This document shows, piece by piece, positions 45,811 to 57,300 of a stretch of 64,000 nucleotides of DNA (position 1 is the first letter of the stretch; each line of letters opens with the position of its first letter). The notes beneath the pieces were generated by a model, which worked only from the letters and a program-made list of their open reading frames with translations, ran no database searches and was not told the DNA's origin. Location of the stretch: the NCBI GenBank assembly GCA_023101725.1, contig JALJCO010001372.1, positions 1 through 64,000 of the forward strand, read 5' to 3'. The translations under genes were made by a program, and so were the position numbers. Source of the DNA: Atherinomorus stipes (Eukaryota > Chordata > Actinopteri > Atheriniformes > Atherinidae).

Positions 45811-46405
45811 TCGCTGTCCGATAGAAAGCACGTATGTCCAATTTTGACGTTTTTGAGGTTTTATCATATCTGATATGTCCGCATACTTCTCTAGCAACTG
45901 ATGCAATAGATATCTAAATAACCAACGGGAAGAGGTTTTATACAGCAATCTATTTAAAACTTCTCCATTGGATGCCATGAGTGTCAGTCAAGAACACGCA
46001 TCTCCCACCCCTTTGTCATGTCAGCCCGCCCCCACGTTGTTCATGAGGTCCGAGAGCAGACCGGACCTACACCGATCGCTTAGAAGGTAAAGTATGATTA
46101 TAAGCTTAATGTTTGACAACTACATTCCAGTTTTCACAAGATAATATGCATTCACGGTTGTTATTTGTGTGGATTGTTTCAAGTGCAACTTTTCTGTCGT
46201 TATTTACAACTCGCTCCTGACGAGTACCATGATGATACCTACTAGCTAATGCTAGCCGACTAAACGCCATCTCTTTGCTGCTTTCCATTTAAACTCGGAA
46301 GTCAGAAATTCCCAGTTCCGAGTGGGACGTTTCAACTGGAACGGCCCCCCGAAATCGGATTTCCTACTGGGAAGTCTGATAATCCTTGCAGGTCTGAGTT
46401 CAGAT

Positions 46406-46447
46406 GCTAGCGCAGCTAACACCGCACCCGGTGTTAGCTGCGCTAGC
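46406..46447. repeat. Perfect 19-bp hairpin with 4-nt loop
   Basis: Arms 46406-46424 (GCTAGCGCAGCTAACACCG) and 46429-46447 are exact reverse complements around CACC. It lies about 600 bp inside the left end of the 4.9-kb element. Confidence 0.95.
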
Positions 46448-47111
46448 AGTGTTAGCAGCTCCTGTAATGTTACGTTTAATTACACATCTTACTATTTCTG
46501 CTGCATGAAACCAGTCGTACACATAGTGTTGGTTTATGTAGATGTAGGGGGACGCTGCTGTGGTGTAATTCATAATTTCCATGCGGTATATGTGAACTAC
46601 AACACCAGCTCGTTTTCAGCAAACACGTTGTTTTGCTAGGCTGCTAACTGGTTTTCAGACCAGTAACTGGAATGCAGTTTGGTCGGGTGTCGTCCCCCCC
46701 AGTTCCCACTACCCAATTTCGAGGTAAACGGAATGCACATTGTATGGCAATTAGATGGGTAACAGCTAGCATTTTGTTGACACGTTTCTTTTGCAGCAGA
46801 GAACATGTTGCTGCTTTTAGTCTCCAGTAATGTTTTCTTTTGTATCCGATTGATTTGCTAAGTCCGTTAACAGACCTTGTGCTGTTGTTTACTTGTGCAT
46901 TAGATTTCTGACGGAGATGTATCATCAGTGTGTAATCTATGCCCTGTTTGCCTGTTTTTCAGGATAATTTTGTCTCTTTGTGTAAGCTTTGTGTAAACAT
47001 GTTTCTCTTTCTCTCCAAGACTCACTCAGATGTGACAAAGATGACTCTCCTGTGTCCCAGAAGAATCTGAAAATGAAGGTTGGTATTGGGAGGGTTGGCA
47101 ATCTGATAACT

Positions 47112-48270
47112 GGTCTCTGCTGAGTGACGTAACATTTGTTGCTTAACCAGCAATAACCAGGCTTCACACCATTTTAAGTGGAAAAAAGTTAGTGGTCAAA
47201 CCGGCGTGGAAATGAGCGCATATCTGATCTTATGATTGCATCCACGTGTGATTTATAAAATGTTTGTGTCTGACCAAACAACAGAATCTACGTCATCCAG
47301 CTGTGTCTAGCCTGAAGCAGCAGCGCTGCAGGTGGAGGCGGTCGGATCCGGGTCTGACTCGGACAGAGACATAAACAATAACTTCCATTAGTTAAGCTAA
47401 TAAACAGTCTACCGACTGAGCACATGTACAACAAAGGTATAGATTGCTTAATAGGACGGATTACCTCCTGTCTCCTGCATTACTCTGTTGGGAGCTTCAT
47501 TTACCAGCGCATCTGCCCTTCTGGCTGCAAATAATGTTCATAAACTAGTATTTCTGTTCTTTAACTTGTCAATAAACTCTTAGGGGGAAAGGAGCTCCAG
47601 CATCGCTGTACAGCTCCACACAGGTCAGGGTTGTGTTTCAAACTTTCTGAGTCTACAGCAGCGTTTCCCGCTGGTCCGATACACCTGCGCCTTTCTGCAG
47701 CCTGACTGTCCCACTTCTTACAAGCAGCTGAGTTTTCTTTCTTTATTCAGACATCAACAGTGAGATAATAAAGTCTGATTTATCTTGACATGTTTGGCGA
47801 TCAGTTGTCGCCTTCATCAGAAGTTTTAACACTCTGCTGTAAAGATCTGCCGGCTGGTATGACACCTGCAGCTCCCACTGAGACACGGAGGACACAGGAG
47901 GCGATCCGTCGTTTCTATTAAGTAATCTGTACCACAATGTTGTCTATAAGTGCTCAGTCAGCAGACTGTTTCTTAGCGTAGCTAATGAAAGTTATCTTTT
48001 CTTCTGTCCCTGTGCGGGTCAGGCTTGGATCCGCCTCCAGCTGTCTGCGCTGCTGCTTCAGAAACAGCTGGATGAGGAGGGATTTCTGATGTAGATTCTG
48101 TTGTTTGGTCAGACACGAACATTCATAAATCACATGTGGATACAATCATGAGATCATTTTTATGATCATGTGTGCGCTCATTTCCGCGCTTGTTTGATAA
48201 ACGGGACCACTGACTGTTTTCCACCTAAAATGGCGTCTTAGCAACAAATGTCACGTGACTGGCAGAGACC
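47112..48270. mobile_element. Foldback element with ~400-bp arms
   Basis: The termini GGTCTCTGC...ACATTTGTTGC (47112) and, inverted, GCAACAAATGT...GCAGAGACC (48270) open arms of about 400 bp each (47112-47510 and 47865-48270). The arms share AGCAGCAGCGC, TGATTTAT and CAGTCTRCYGACTGAGCAC. The central 355 bp are unique. There is no ORF of note. The flanks GATAACT and GATACTT are similar but not an exact duplication. Confidence 0.75.
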
Positions 48271-48587
48271 GATACTTGAAATTATGGGAAACAATGGTGA
48301 CGTTGCTCTCCACTGTGTTTTTCTTGTACAATTCCTTCTGTCCATCAATCAGGTACAACGTGGATGGCATGCTGGATTACAAGCTGTGCCACTCAGATGA
48401 CTGGGAACCCTATCTGCCCCCCCACCATCTCTGAGGAAGAAGAGCATCACCACGGTGACGTCGCTCTACAGATGCAGCCAGAAAGAAAAAGACTTGAATT
48501 TCAGACACCTTCAAGAGCTGAAGAGGGTGATGTCAAAAGATTCCCACGCTTTCTACGGCGGACTTCAACACGAGTGATGGCGGGACG

Positions 48588-48632
48588 GACGGATGGACGG
48601 ACGGACGGACGGACGGATGGAGCCACATACTC
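48588..48632. repeat. (GGAC/GGAT)n microsatellite
   Basis: Tetranucleotide repeats of GGAC with occasional GGAT. The local ORF Thr-Asp-Gly-Arg repeats are artefacts of it. Confidence 0.9.
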
Positions 48633-50725
48633 ACACACACACGTCAATAACACAATGTTAAGCAGAAGGGTTTAGTTTGTTCTAGAGATGCACTGATCCA
48701 GGTTTTTCCAGTCCGATACCTGGGCTGAGTATCGGCCGACATCGATCCAAAGCTGTTGTTGAATGAATAAACTATTTATCTTTCCATGTGAGTGATAACA
48801 TCCAGCTTGACGTAAACATTAAGCCCGTTTTTTTTTTTTTTTTTTTAAGGTAACAAATGAACACAGATATAAACGTACTTGATTCTGTTGGTTAACAAAT
48901 AACGTGCACATTTATGATGATGCTAATAAAAAACAGAAATGGCTGGATCGGCATGCTGCAACTATGTTGCACAAACAAAACTGTTGGAGTTTTATCTGTG
49001 CAACATAATTCTGCTGCACAGACAAAACTGCAACATCTGCAACAGTTTTGCTTGTGCAACACAGTTCTGCTGCACAGAACTAGTGAAACTATAGTACACT
49101 ATTTTGTTTGTAGTGTTATTTATCTGAAGTTAAAGTACAAAGCAATTAATTTATTCTTGTTGGTCTGTGTTTATTCTTCTTTGATTGTATTTGTGCCAAC
49201 TTGTGTGAGTTTAATGTCTTCATTTTCTGACATGAATTTCAGTCACTACTGAGTGTTAATGAAATCAGTTTGACTTTATTTGGTCACTAGTGTGCTAATA
49301 TTCAGTGTATAAGTATAGAATGGTAACTGGTTAACGTGTATAGAAATAGCTCATAACTTACTGGACATAGCATCATCGGGTGTGCTGTTGAAGAGACAAC
49401 AGGTATGCTGGGGGAAAAAAAAAGCACCTCTTCCATATTGGTATTAAAAATTAGTTTCTTATTGAGATGCAAAATCTCTCTTTTTTTCAGAATGCCCTAG
49501 CCAAGATGAGCAGCAGTACGTTAAAGTTTGTACACAGTTTCATTTTAGTTGTAGATTTCAGTAAAGTTTGTATCAGGTAAATTTAATTAAAATGACTGAG
49601 AAAAATAAACAGGAACATCAGTCGAAGTATCTGCAGCCAGATGTGTTCATCTTCAAGTTGCTAAACATCCTTTTAAAACAGTCCAGTAAAACAAGAAGTT
49701 TTAGTTTTATTGTATTCGTAAATCTGGAAGCTCCATGATGCAGGGAATCCAGGGACTGTCAGCTTCTAGAGGAGGCAGGTAAGTTAACTGTAGTTCACCA
49801 CAGACAGGAACGCAGCAGCAACCAACCTCTTTCTAGATTTAAATGAGATCTGATTTCATCTGGAAAACAATAAACAGCTGGTTTGAGTGTTTACTTAGCT
49901 GCTGACTGTAAACAGTACAAGGCAGATGAAATGCACCTCATCAGTTTTGGGGATAGTAAAATGTTTTTCTACTGGCCAGGCAGTCAGGAAAAGCATCCTC
50001 ATTTTTGTCCCACTTGGAAGAAGTGCATTTTACATCAGAGGTGTCTTCTGTGGGACAGTTATGTCCTGTAGTAAGGCTTGGACATACGTCACAGGGTGCA
50101 GTGCAGCAGAGGATGTCTGCAGTTCAGAAGGATAACATTTGACAGGTAAAATAGTTTTTCTGTCCAGGATAAGCATAACTGAACAGCACAATGCTTTTTT
50201 CAGATGATCGAAGAATATTAAATTGACGTCGGTACATTACGTTGTTAAATGCAGCCGCATTAGTAAGAGTCGCACGAGCACTCAGCATTATGTGACGCGC
50301 TCACGTCAACATCTGACAGCTGTTCGCCTGTGAATTACCCTGATTTCAATATAAAATGCTTAGAAAAACCCTTGATTAGCATCACATGCTAAGCGGAACT
50401 GTAGCATAACTTGCTATAAATAGTTTACCAGCTTGGTGTGACATAAAGAGGAAACCGTAGGCCCACATGTTAACCGGACCTCGTAAGAGTACATAATAAT
50501 AGAAACACGTATGTCCGCTTGCTGTCAAAAATACACGCATGTCCGTTAAAATTAATTTAAACTGGTCATCAATGATTGTGAGAACAAGGTTTCATTCCGG
50601 GTCTAAAAAATGTCAATTAACCCAGACTTCGCCTTATTTTGTCAATTAGTTTGTAAGAAAAACAGTTTTTTCATGCTCCTGAAAAGTAAGACTTTTGGAG
50701 ATGCGTGTTTTTCATCGGACAGCGA

Positions 50726-50727
<2 letters not shown>

Positions 50728-50784
<57 letters not shown>
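50728..50784. repeat. (TA)n then (GA)n microsatellite
   Basis: The TA run (50728-50768) abuts the right terminus of the 4.9-kb element and is followed by GA repeats (50769-50784). The left TA tract has no GA partner. Confidence 0.95.
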
Positions 50785-51112
50785 AGATTGAAGAGGTCAT
50801 AAAAAAAAATAACCAACATTTAAAAAAAAAAAAGAGTAATTTTTTTTCATTGTTGTCGGGATACATCCTCTCTATCTATATTAAATATCATTAAAACCTT
50901 CTACTTTATGTGAGTGTGATGTAGAAAATATAAAAAGAAAAAGAAGAGGTGATTTTGAGAGGTAGTTAAATTCGTTTTTTTAAATGGGGGGTGTATTTAT
51001 TTATGAAATCAAATCTAATCAAGATAATTATGTTCATTCAATTAAAAAAAAGAATAGGAAAAAAAATTAAATTTAGTTTGGGGGGAGTAGGGTGATGTGA
51101 TGATGATGAAGA

Positions 51113-51138
51113 GGGGGGGGGGGGGGGGGGGGGGGGGG
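51113..51138. repeat. Poly(G) run of 26
   Basis: A continuous G run is followed by GTGGTG-rich sequence. The Pro-rich reverse-strand ORFs over it are artefacts. It could form G-quadruplex structures, and its length is likely to be assembly-sensitive. Confidence 0.9.
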
Positions 51139-51139
51139 T

Positions 51140-52285
51140 GTGGTGTGGTGCCCCCCTGTTGCCTGTGGGGGGGGGGTGAGTGGGTGCCCGGGCGGTGTTG
51201 TGTTGTGCTGTGGTGGTGGTTGCTGCTGCTTGGGGCCCTTCCAGTGTGCATCTGACCTTCGGAGGAGCCACGGTTGGACTTGAATGGTCACTTGCAAACA
51301 CAACTAACCCCTGATGTTTTACACACATACTCACAAATACCTTTAAACCTACAAACACACACATGCTTTTAGTTGTGTTCGTTGTTGTTCTTGGTTTACA
51401 GAGTTACACCTTGTTTACACAGTTAGACTCTCTCTCATTCAGTGTCGGCTGGAAGGAACAAAGTCTGTTGAGTGTAATCAGACTTAACAGTTTAATCATT
51501 TGTTTAAAATTAACTCTGCATGAATGAGACCGACAACTTTGATTCTCTGAATCATCATTTCATTTCCAGTGTAACTCTGTAGGTCTTTTAACATCGAGCG
51601 ATGATGAGGAGGAGGATTTCACAGTAAAGGTACATCAGCTTTTTCTGCCACCTTTTCCTTATCCAGGTACTGTCCCTGTATTTTTTTGTTTTGTTTAATA
51701 AAACAATGACAGACTAATGAAGTTTCTGTTTTTCCTTTTAGACAACATAAGATGTACACAGAGGCATGGTTTGGTTTTATGATGCTGCAGCCTCCAAGGT
51801 GTATTTAGGTGTTACCAGGCATGATGATGATGTTTAAACGATGAAGTAGTGTCAAAAATATATTTGGCTGTGAAATTATTTCATTGACTTAGAATGGAGC
51901 CATTTTAGAAACTAGTATTATTGCTTCCATGGTCTGGTACTCTTAAAAGAATTTCCAGTCATTTTTTAAAATAAAAAAAATATTTTTATTGTCATTTTTG
52001 TTGTGGTTTGGGGGGGGGGGGGGCAACGTTGTCAACAGTGTTATAGCTACATGTAATTAAGATAAAAAAAATGTTATTAATGAAAATGATATATCAACTA
52101 CACATTAGCCACAACAGTCAGGCCTACGTTTCTACGTTTCTACATTTTACTTTTTCAAAAGTCCCACAGGCCAAGGTCAGAAGCAGTGATGCTCCCAGCT
52201 GTGAGACTTTCTGCTTTTGGAGTCTTTATGGAAATCTCCTGATGTTGTTATAAAGATTCATTTGTCCTGGTTGTGAAATGAACTT
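51140..52285. other. Non-coding stretch
   Basis: GT-rich and AT-rich sequence with a G13 run near 52010. No gene is recognised. Confidence 0.35.
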
Positions 52286-52289
52286 TGTC

Positions 52290-52690
52290 TGATGAAAATA
52301 GTCCTGGACTGTCATGTTTAATGTGAGGACGGCCAATAAGGCGTCATTTACACGAGCAATAAATGTAGCCATAACACTGCTGACAAACCTCCTGGCCTTG
52401 ACACATGCCCTCCATCTGCACCTCTGGGTGATAGCTGAGACGAAGGGGGACATGTGGGGGGGCTGCAGGTGGAGCTGAAGCAGATCCTCCTCCATGAGGT
52501 CACCACCGCCACAGAGGATGATGAGGGCATCAGGAGCTGCTCTTCCTCGCAGGGAAAAGAAGGTGAGAAGGCCCTTCCATCGTCCACCCCAGCCGGACCA
52601 GGAGATCCTGACATCACAGAGCCCCAGATTTCCTCCGATGGTCTCTGCAGCTCCCCAATAAAGTCTGTTGAGTCTATACTGTTGAGTCTT
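52290..52690 (-). pseudogene. SGNH-hydrolase-like fragment from a fish transposon
   Basis: Within a 180-aa minus-strand frame, LGLCDVRISWSGWGG, LRGRAAPDALIILCGGGDL and SAITQRCRWRACVKARRFVS correspond to the conserved blocks of an SGNH (GDSL-type) esterase-like domain. I know this domain from repetitive fish proteins linked to mobile elements. The usual Gly-Gly-Asn-Asp block reads GGGD here, so the block III Asn is lost. The N-terminal GDS block and the C-terminal Asp-His block are not seen. It is a truncated, inactive copy. The attribution rests on remembered motifs. Confidence 0.5.
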
Positions 52691-52874
52691 TTGAGGACAG
52701 AAAAATAGTATAATGAATGACTGAGTTGATGATGGTTGAACAGGTGGATCAGCTGGAAGTACTCTCACTATCCCAGTCTTTCTCAGTTCCGGTCCTCAGG
52801 ACCCGCTGCCCTGCATAGCTTCCATGTGTTCCTACTTCATCAACCTGATCAGAAGAACGCACGTGACCTGCAGA

Positions 52875-52883
52875 CAAGATGGC
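52875..52883 (+). promoter_or_regulatory. YY1-like motif near the L1 5' end
   Basis: CAAGATGGC lies 22-30 bp from the element start fixed by the target duplication. In human L1 a YY1 site near +13 to +21 directs accurate transcription start. Equivalence here is inferred from position and sequence. Confidence 0.4.
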
Positions 52884-52996
52884 TGCTTAACACGATTGCT
52901 CTTGCCAACTGTCCCCGACCTGTACTGTTTATCCATCTTCTGCGCTTCTCACAACTAAGCAAACGTTGTCCCTGATCTGCTGTAAGCCTACTGTGT

Positions 52997-53791
52997 ATGA
53001 TGGCCGAAGGTTTGAGAAGTAGAACCAACCAACCAAAGACATCAGACGACGGTATACAGGAGTCACTTAAGCTAGCCCTATCCGCTATGCTAACAACTGC
53101 GCTAAAGGAGCAGCAAACCTTTATCGAGACACAGTTCACCAAATTCGAAGACCGACTCGATGCCATAAAAACGGAAGTAACAAGGAATTCCAGCGATATA
53201 AAGAAGCTCAAAGCTGACCACAAAGAACTTGCCACCCAGCTGGTTGAAACAGAGCGGACCCTGCTCGGGTCATGCTCCAAACTTGAAGCAAACATAGCAG
53301 AGCTGGAGGATAGATCCCGTCGGGACAATATTCGCATAATCAACCTCCCAGAAAGAATTGAAAATGGTGATGCACTAAGCTATATTTCATCCTCGCTCCC
53401 TAAATGGTTGCCTTCCCTCACTGGCGAAAAGTTGGAAATTATGAGGGCTCACCGTATAGGACCAGAGCGCGCCGCAAGTAGTGGTTCCTGCACACTGATC
53501 TGCAAGATGCTGCGTTGCACTGATCGGGACCGCATTCTGAAAGCCGCGAGGGGCTCCCGGATCGAGGTCAATGGTAAAGAAATCCGCTTCGCAGCTGACT
53601 ACAGTGACTACACCATTCAGCGCCATCGCGCTCTTTCTCAACCGATGGAAACAGCGAGGAAACTTGGATTCACACCGTTCCTAATCTACCCAGCCAGGCT
53701 GAAACTGACCCGTGGATCAGAGGTGCACCTTTTCAACACCCCAAAAGAGGCTGAATACTTCCTTGACTCACAGTCCCGACCAGCAGCCTGA
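52997..53791 (+). CDS. L1 ORF1 protein, 264 aa
   Basis: This is an uninterrupted frame starting MMAEGLRSRTNQ. Residues of about 35-105 are charged with heptad spacing (coiled coil), ending in LEDRSRRDNIRIINLPE, the junction to the RRM-like domain. That domain carries HRIGPERA and ends in a CTD with IRFAADYSDYT and RPAA at the C-terminus. It differs from the 357-aa ORF1 at 4367-5440, so the two L1 elements are different subfamilies. The role is binding of element RNA. Confidence 0.85.
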   Translation: MMAEGLRSRTNQPKTSDDGIQESLKLALSAMLTTALKEQQTFIETQFTKFEDRLDAIKTEVTRNSSDIKKLKADHKELATQLVETERTLLGSCSKLEANIAELEDRSRRDNIRIINLPERIENGDALSYISSSLPKWLPSLTGEKLEIMRAHRIGPERAASSGSCTLICKMLRCTDRDRILKAARGSRIEVNGKEIRFAADYSDYTIQRHRALSQPMETARKLGFTPFLIYPARLKLTRGSEVHLFNTPKEAEYFLDSQSRPAA

Positions 53792-54381
53792 AGATGGAAT
53801 CCGTCTTCCGGCGATCTCTCTTGTTAAACGGATCTCCTGGATGAGGAAAGTAAATATCATTCTGGTTTAAGTACTATTATTTTATATGCTCTTTACCTAG
53901 ACCGAGTTACCTGTGAGATTTTTGCTTTCCTTTTAAGGAGTTAATACATTATTTGCATAGGAGATCAACGTAATTGCTGTGGTTTAATTGTTATCTTTAT
54001 TTTTTGATGGATAAACTTTATTTATGGATGTGACCAAACTTTGTTTAGCCTACTAACCAACCAGTTCCGTCCAGGTCACGGTAATTTCTTAACATGGGGT
54101 ACTGGCTTCTGTAGTGGTGTGATAGCCAGCTTTCTCAGTTCAGGTGCCCAGTTAGTGGGTGTTTCGTTTGTGGCTGCTGCCACCGTGTGGTATAGTGTTG
54201 TAAGTATGTTTCAGTTTTTCCTACCTGATATTTATGTTTTTTTCTATGTTTATTTCTTTTCATTGGCGGCAAGGGGTTGGGAATATTTTCTTTTTTTTTT
54301 TGGATCTCCTCTCCTTTCTTTTTCTTTTTTTTATTGTGTCAACAGGTTTTCAGAGACTTTGCTCTGTCTTGCCTATAGGTT

Positions 54382-57300
54382 ATGACCTCACTACATATTG
54401 CTTCTTGGAACATAAATGGCCTGAATACCCCCATTAAACACTCAATGTGCCTTGATTGGCTCAAGCGACATAATATTGATGTAGCTTTTATTCAAGAGTC
54501 ACACTTTAAACATTCAGATAAATACCGATTGGCAAAAAGACAGTATTCTACTGCAGCTGCTGCTGCATACACTTCTCAAAGCTGCGGTGCCCTGGTGGTC
54601 TTGAGACGCAATCTCTCATTAACAGTGACTGGGAAATATGAAAGTGATGATGGCCGAATTGCTTATATTAAAACCAATATTGGTGGGAAGAAAATTGCAT
54701 CTCTTTGTATCTACGCCCCAAATCAATACAGCTCACAATTTTTTGAAATGATCGGTAAGATTCTATGCGATCTCCACGACTTTGCAGTTATTATTGGTGC
54801 TGACATGAATGCTGTCCTTGATCCTTCATTTGATCGATCTGGTGTACCATCACATGTTCCACCCTCTACTGTCGCGTTCCAAGGCTTAGTTAGTGATTTC
54901 AATCTCTCAGATTTATTCAGAACTGTGAACCCTTCTTCGAGACAATATAGCCTTTACTCGAACCGACATAATACATATTCAAGAATAGATCATATATTGG
55001 CTTCCAAAACAGCATTTTCGCAAATTCACTCTTCAGTTTTTTATCCATCTTCCCTATCTGACCACTCCGTCATCACTGCACAAATCACTCTAAATGAAAC
55101 TTCCACTAGAGCCACAAGGTGGCGTTTTAATACGATGTTGCTTAAAAACAAAGACTATTGTGAGCATTTCAAAAATACTTTTAAAGAGTTCATCTCAATC
55201 AACATTAACTCAGTGGAAGATCCCTGTATTCTCTGGGGGGCTATCAAAGGCTTTATAAGAAATACAACTATTTCCTTTGCTTCCCACTCAAATCGAACAA
55301 GACTTGGCAAAATAAACTCTCTTGAAAATGAGCTTCAAAAATTGGAACTGTCCCAACAGATCCACGGCATCACTGAGGCCAGTAAAAGAAATAGACTCAG
55401 TCAGGAGTGAATTTCACACAAACTATTGAGAACAAGAGCTGAATTTCAAATTCATAGGACCAGGAAAAACTATTATTTTAATAGCTCAAGACCAAGCCGC
55501 CTGCTGTCTCTGGGCATGCAGAAATGTGAAAAATATTCTAGCATTGCAGCCATTACCTCAGACCAAAAAGTATTAACCGCTCCCAAAGAAATAAACTTTG
55601 CTTTTCAAACTTTTTATTCAGAGCTATACAAATCTGAGATTACATTAGATTAAACTAAATGTGAATCCTTCCTCCATGACTTAAACCTTCCTTTGCTCAC
55701 ACAAGAGGATGCTGATCACCTTGGTGAACCAGTCACTCTAGCTGAGCTGGAAGAATGCTGTGGCTGGAATGACAAAAGGCAAGTCTCCGGGATGGGATGG
55801 GATTCCCCCAGAATTCTATCTCACCTTCTGGGCAGAACTAGGCCAACACTTTTTAGCCATGATTCATAGAACTATTGAGGTGGGTGCCTTTTTCAATGAC
55901 ATGAACGCTGCTTTAATATCTGTGCTAGCAAAACCCAACAAGGACTCCACTAAATGTGGCAACTACAGACCGCTTTCTATTCTAAATGCTGAGATTAAAA
56001 TTTTTGCTCGGATATTGGCTTCCCGATTAGAACCGCATGTAACAACACTCATTAACTGCGACCAAACGGGTTTGTGAAATCAAGGCTGCCTTCTGATAAC
56101 ATGCGTCATTTACTACATGTAATCCATGCGACCAAAGATATACCCTCACCATGTGCGTTGCTAAGCCTGGACGCAGAGAAGGCTTTCGATAGGCTAGAAT
56201 GGGATTATCTGTGGATGGTCCTGCATCACTTTAAATTCGGTCCTAATTTTATCAACTTGGTTAAACTGTTATACAACAACCCTTCTGCAATGATACAAAC
56301 AAATGGTATTATATCAGACAAAATCACTCTGTCACGCTCGTGCCGACAAGGCTGCCCTTTGAGCCCCTTTCTTTTTATTTTATCCTTAGAGCCCCTTGCG
56401 CAAAAAATACGTCAACATCCATCTATCACCCCTATTGCTTTCAACAGCACAACCCATTCCATTTCATTGTATGCAGATGATATACTGTTATTTTTTGATA
56501 GTGCTGTCACCTCTTTACCTCATATCTTGGATACTTTTGATGATTTCAGCTCTTTGTCTGGTTATAAAATTAACTGGACAAAATCTGTGCTATTTCCACT
56601 TAATTCTTATCTTGATACTAGTTTACTACCTCAACATATTCCGGTCGTTAGACAATTTAAGTATTTAGGTGTAGATATCTTTCCTCGCTAACAAATATTG
56701 CCAATGAAAACTTTTTGGGTATATATAAAAAAATTTAAATCGATCTTACCAGGTGGTCTTTTCTGCCCAAATCATTGCAAGCTCGTGTGGCGATTATTAA
56801 AATGGACATTCTACTGCGAATAAATTTCTTTTCCTCCATGTTACCATTACCTCCTCCATCTGACTATTGGAAAAGGATCCACTCCCTGGTTTCAAAATTC
56901 ATTTGGAATGGGAAGCGACCGAGGGTAAGATGGGCAACACTCTCCCGCCACAAAACAGATGGTGGACTTTCTCTACCCAATTTCAAATATTATTTTTGGT
57001 CTTTTGTCTTAAGACCGCTATCATACTGGTTACACCCTGATTCAACTGTTTGTTGAAAACCAATAGAAAGCAATCTAGCATCCCCACATAGGTTGGTAGA
57101 TCTTATATACTCAAATGTTCCCTTAAAGCGAGCAAAATTACGTCTTGGCCCTATAATAAGCTTTCTGTTAAAAACGTGGCATCTTGCTGAACAAGAACTC
57201 AAAATCACTTTTAAATGGCACCTGAATAGTCCACTCTTCAACAACTATTCTCTTCTAACTGGGGGAATTCCTTTCTCATCCTCGGATTGGAGTGCTAAGG

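Larger units (their letters stand above)
45809..50727. mobile_element. 4.9-kb inverted-repeat element set in (TA)n
   Basis: The left terminus CGTCGCTGTCCGAT is repeated exactly and inverted at 50714-50727 (ATCGGACAGCGACG). The similarity continues for roughly 15 bp (CACGTATGTCC against CACGCATCTCC). Both termini directly abut (TA)n runs (45763-45808 and 50728-50768), as expected if an element entered a TA microsatellite. CACGTATGTCC-like words recur near both ends (45829, 50508, 50533). A 19-bp hairpin (46406) and a foldback element (47112-48270) lie inside. No transposase was recognised. The superfamily is unknown. Confidence 0.7.

Noticed and set aside
46322..46639. 105-aa frame near the left end of the 4.9-kb element
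   Set aside because: It runs through the perfect hairpin and has no recognisable domain. It is probably chance.
48364..48675. 103-aa frame ending in TDGRTDGR repeats
   Set aside because: Half of it is the GGAC microsatellite. The N-terminal part matches nothing I know.
51038..51364. Pro/His-rich frames of about 70-108 aa
   Set aside because: They are translations of the poly(G) and GTGGT-rich tract.
54041..54385. Hydrophobic 114-aa frame between L1 ORF1 and ORF2
   Set aside because: It lies in the L1 inter-ORF spacer and is T-rich. Its hydrophobicity follows from base composition.
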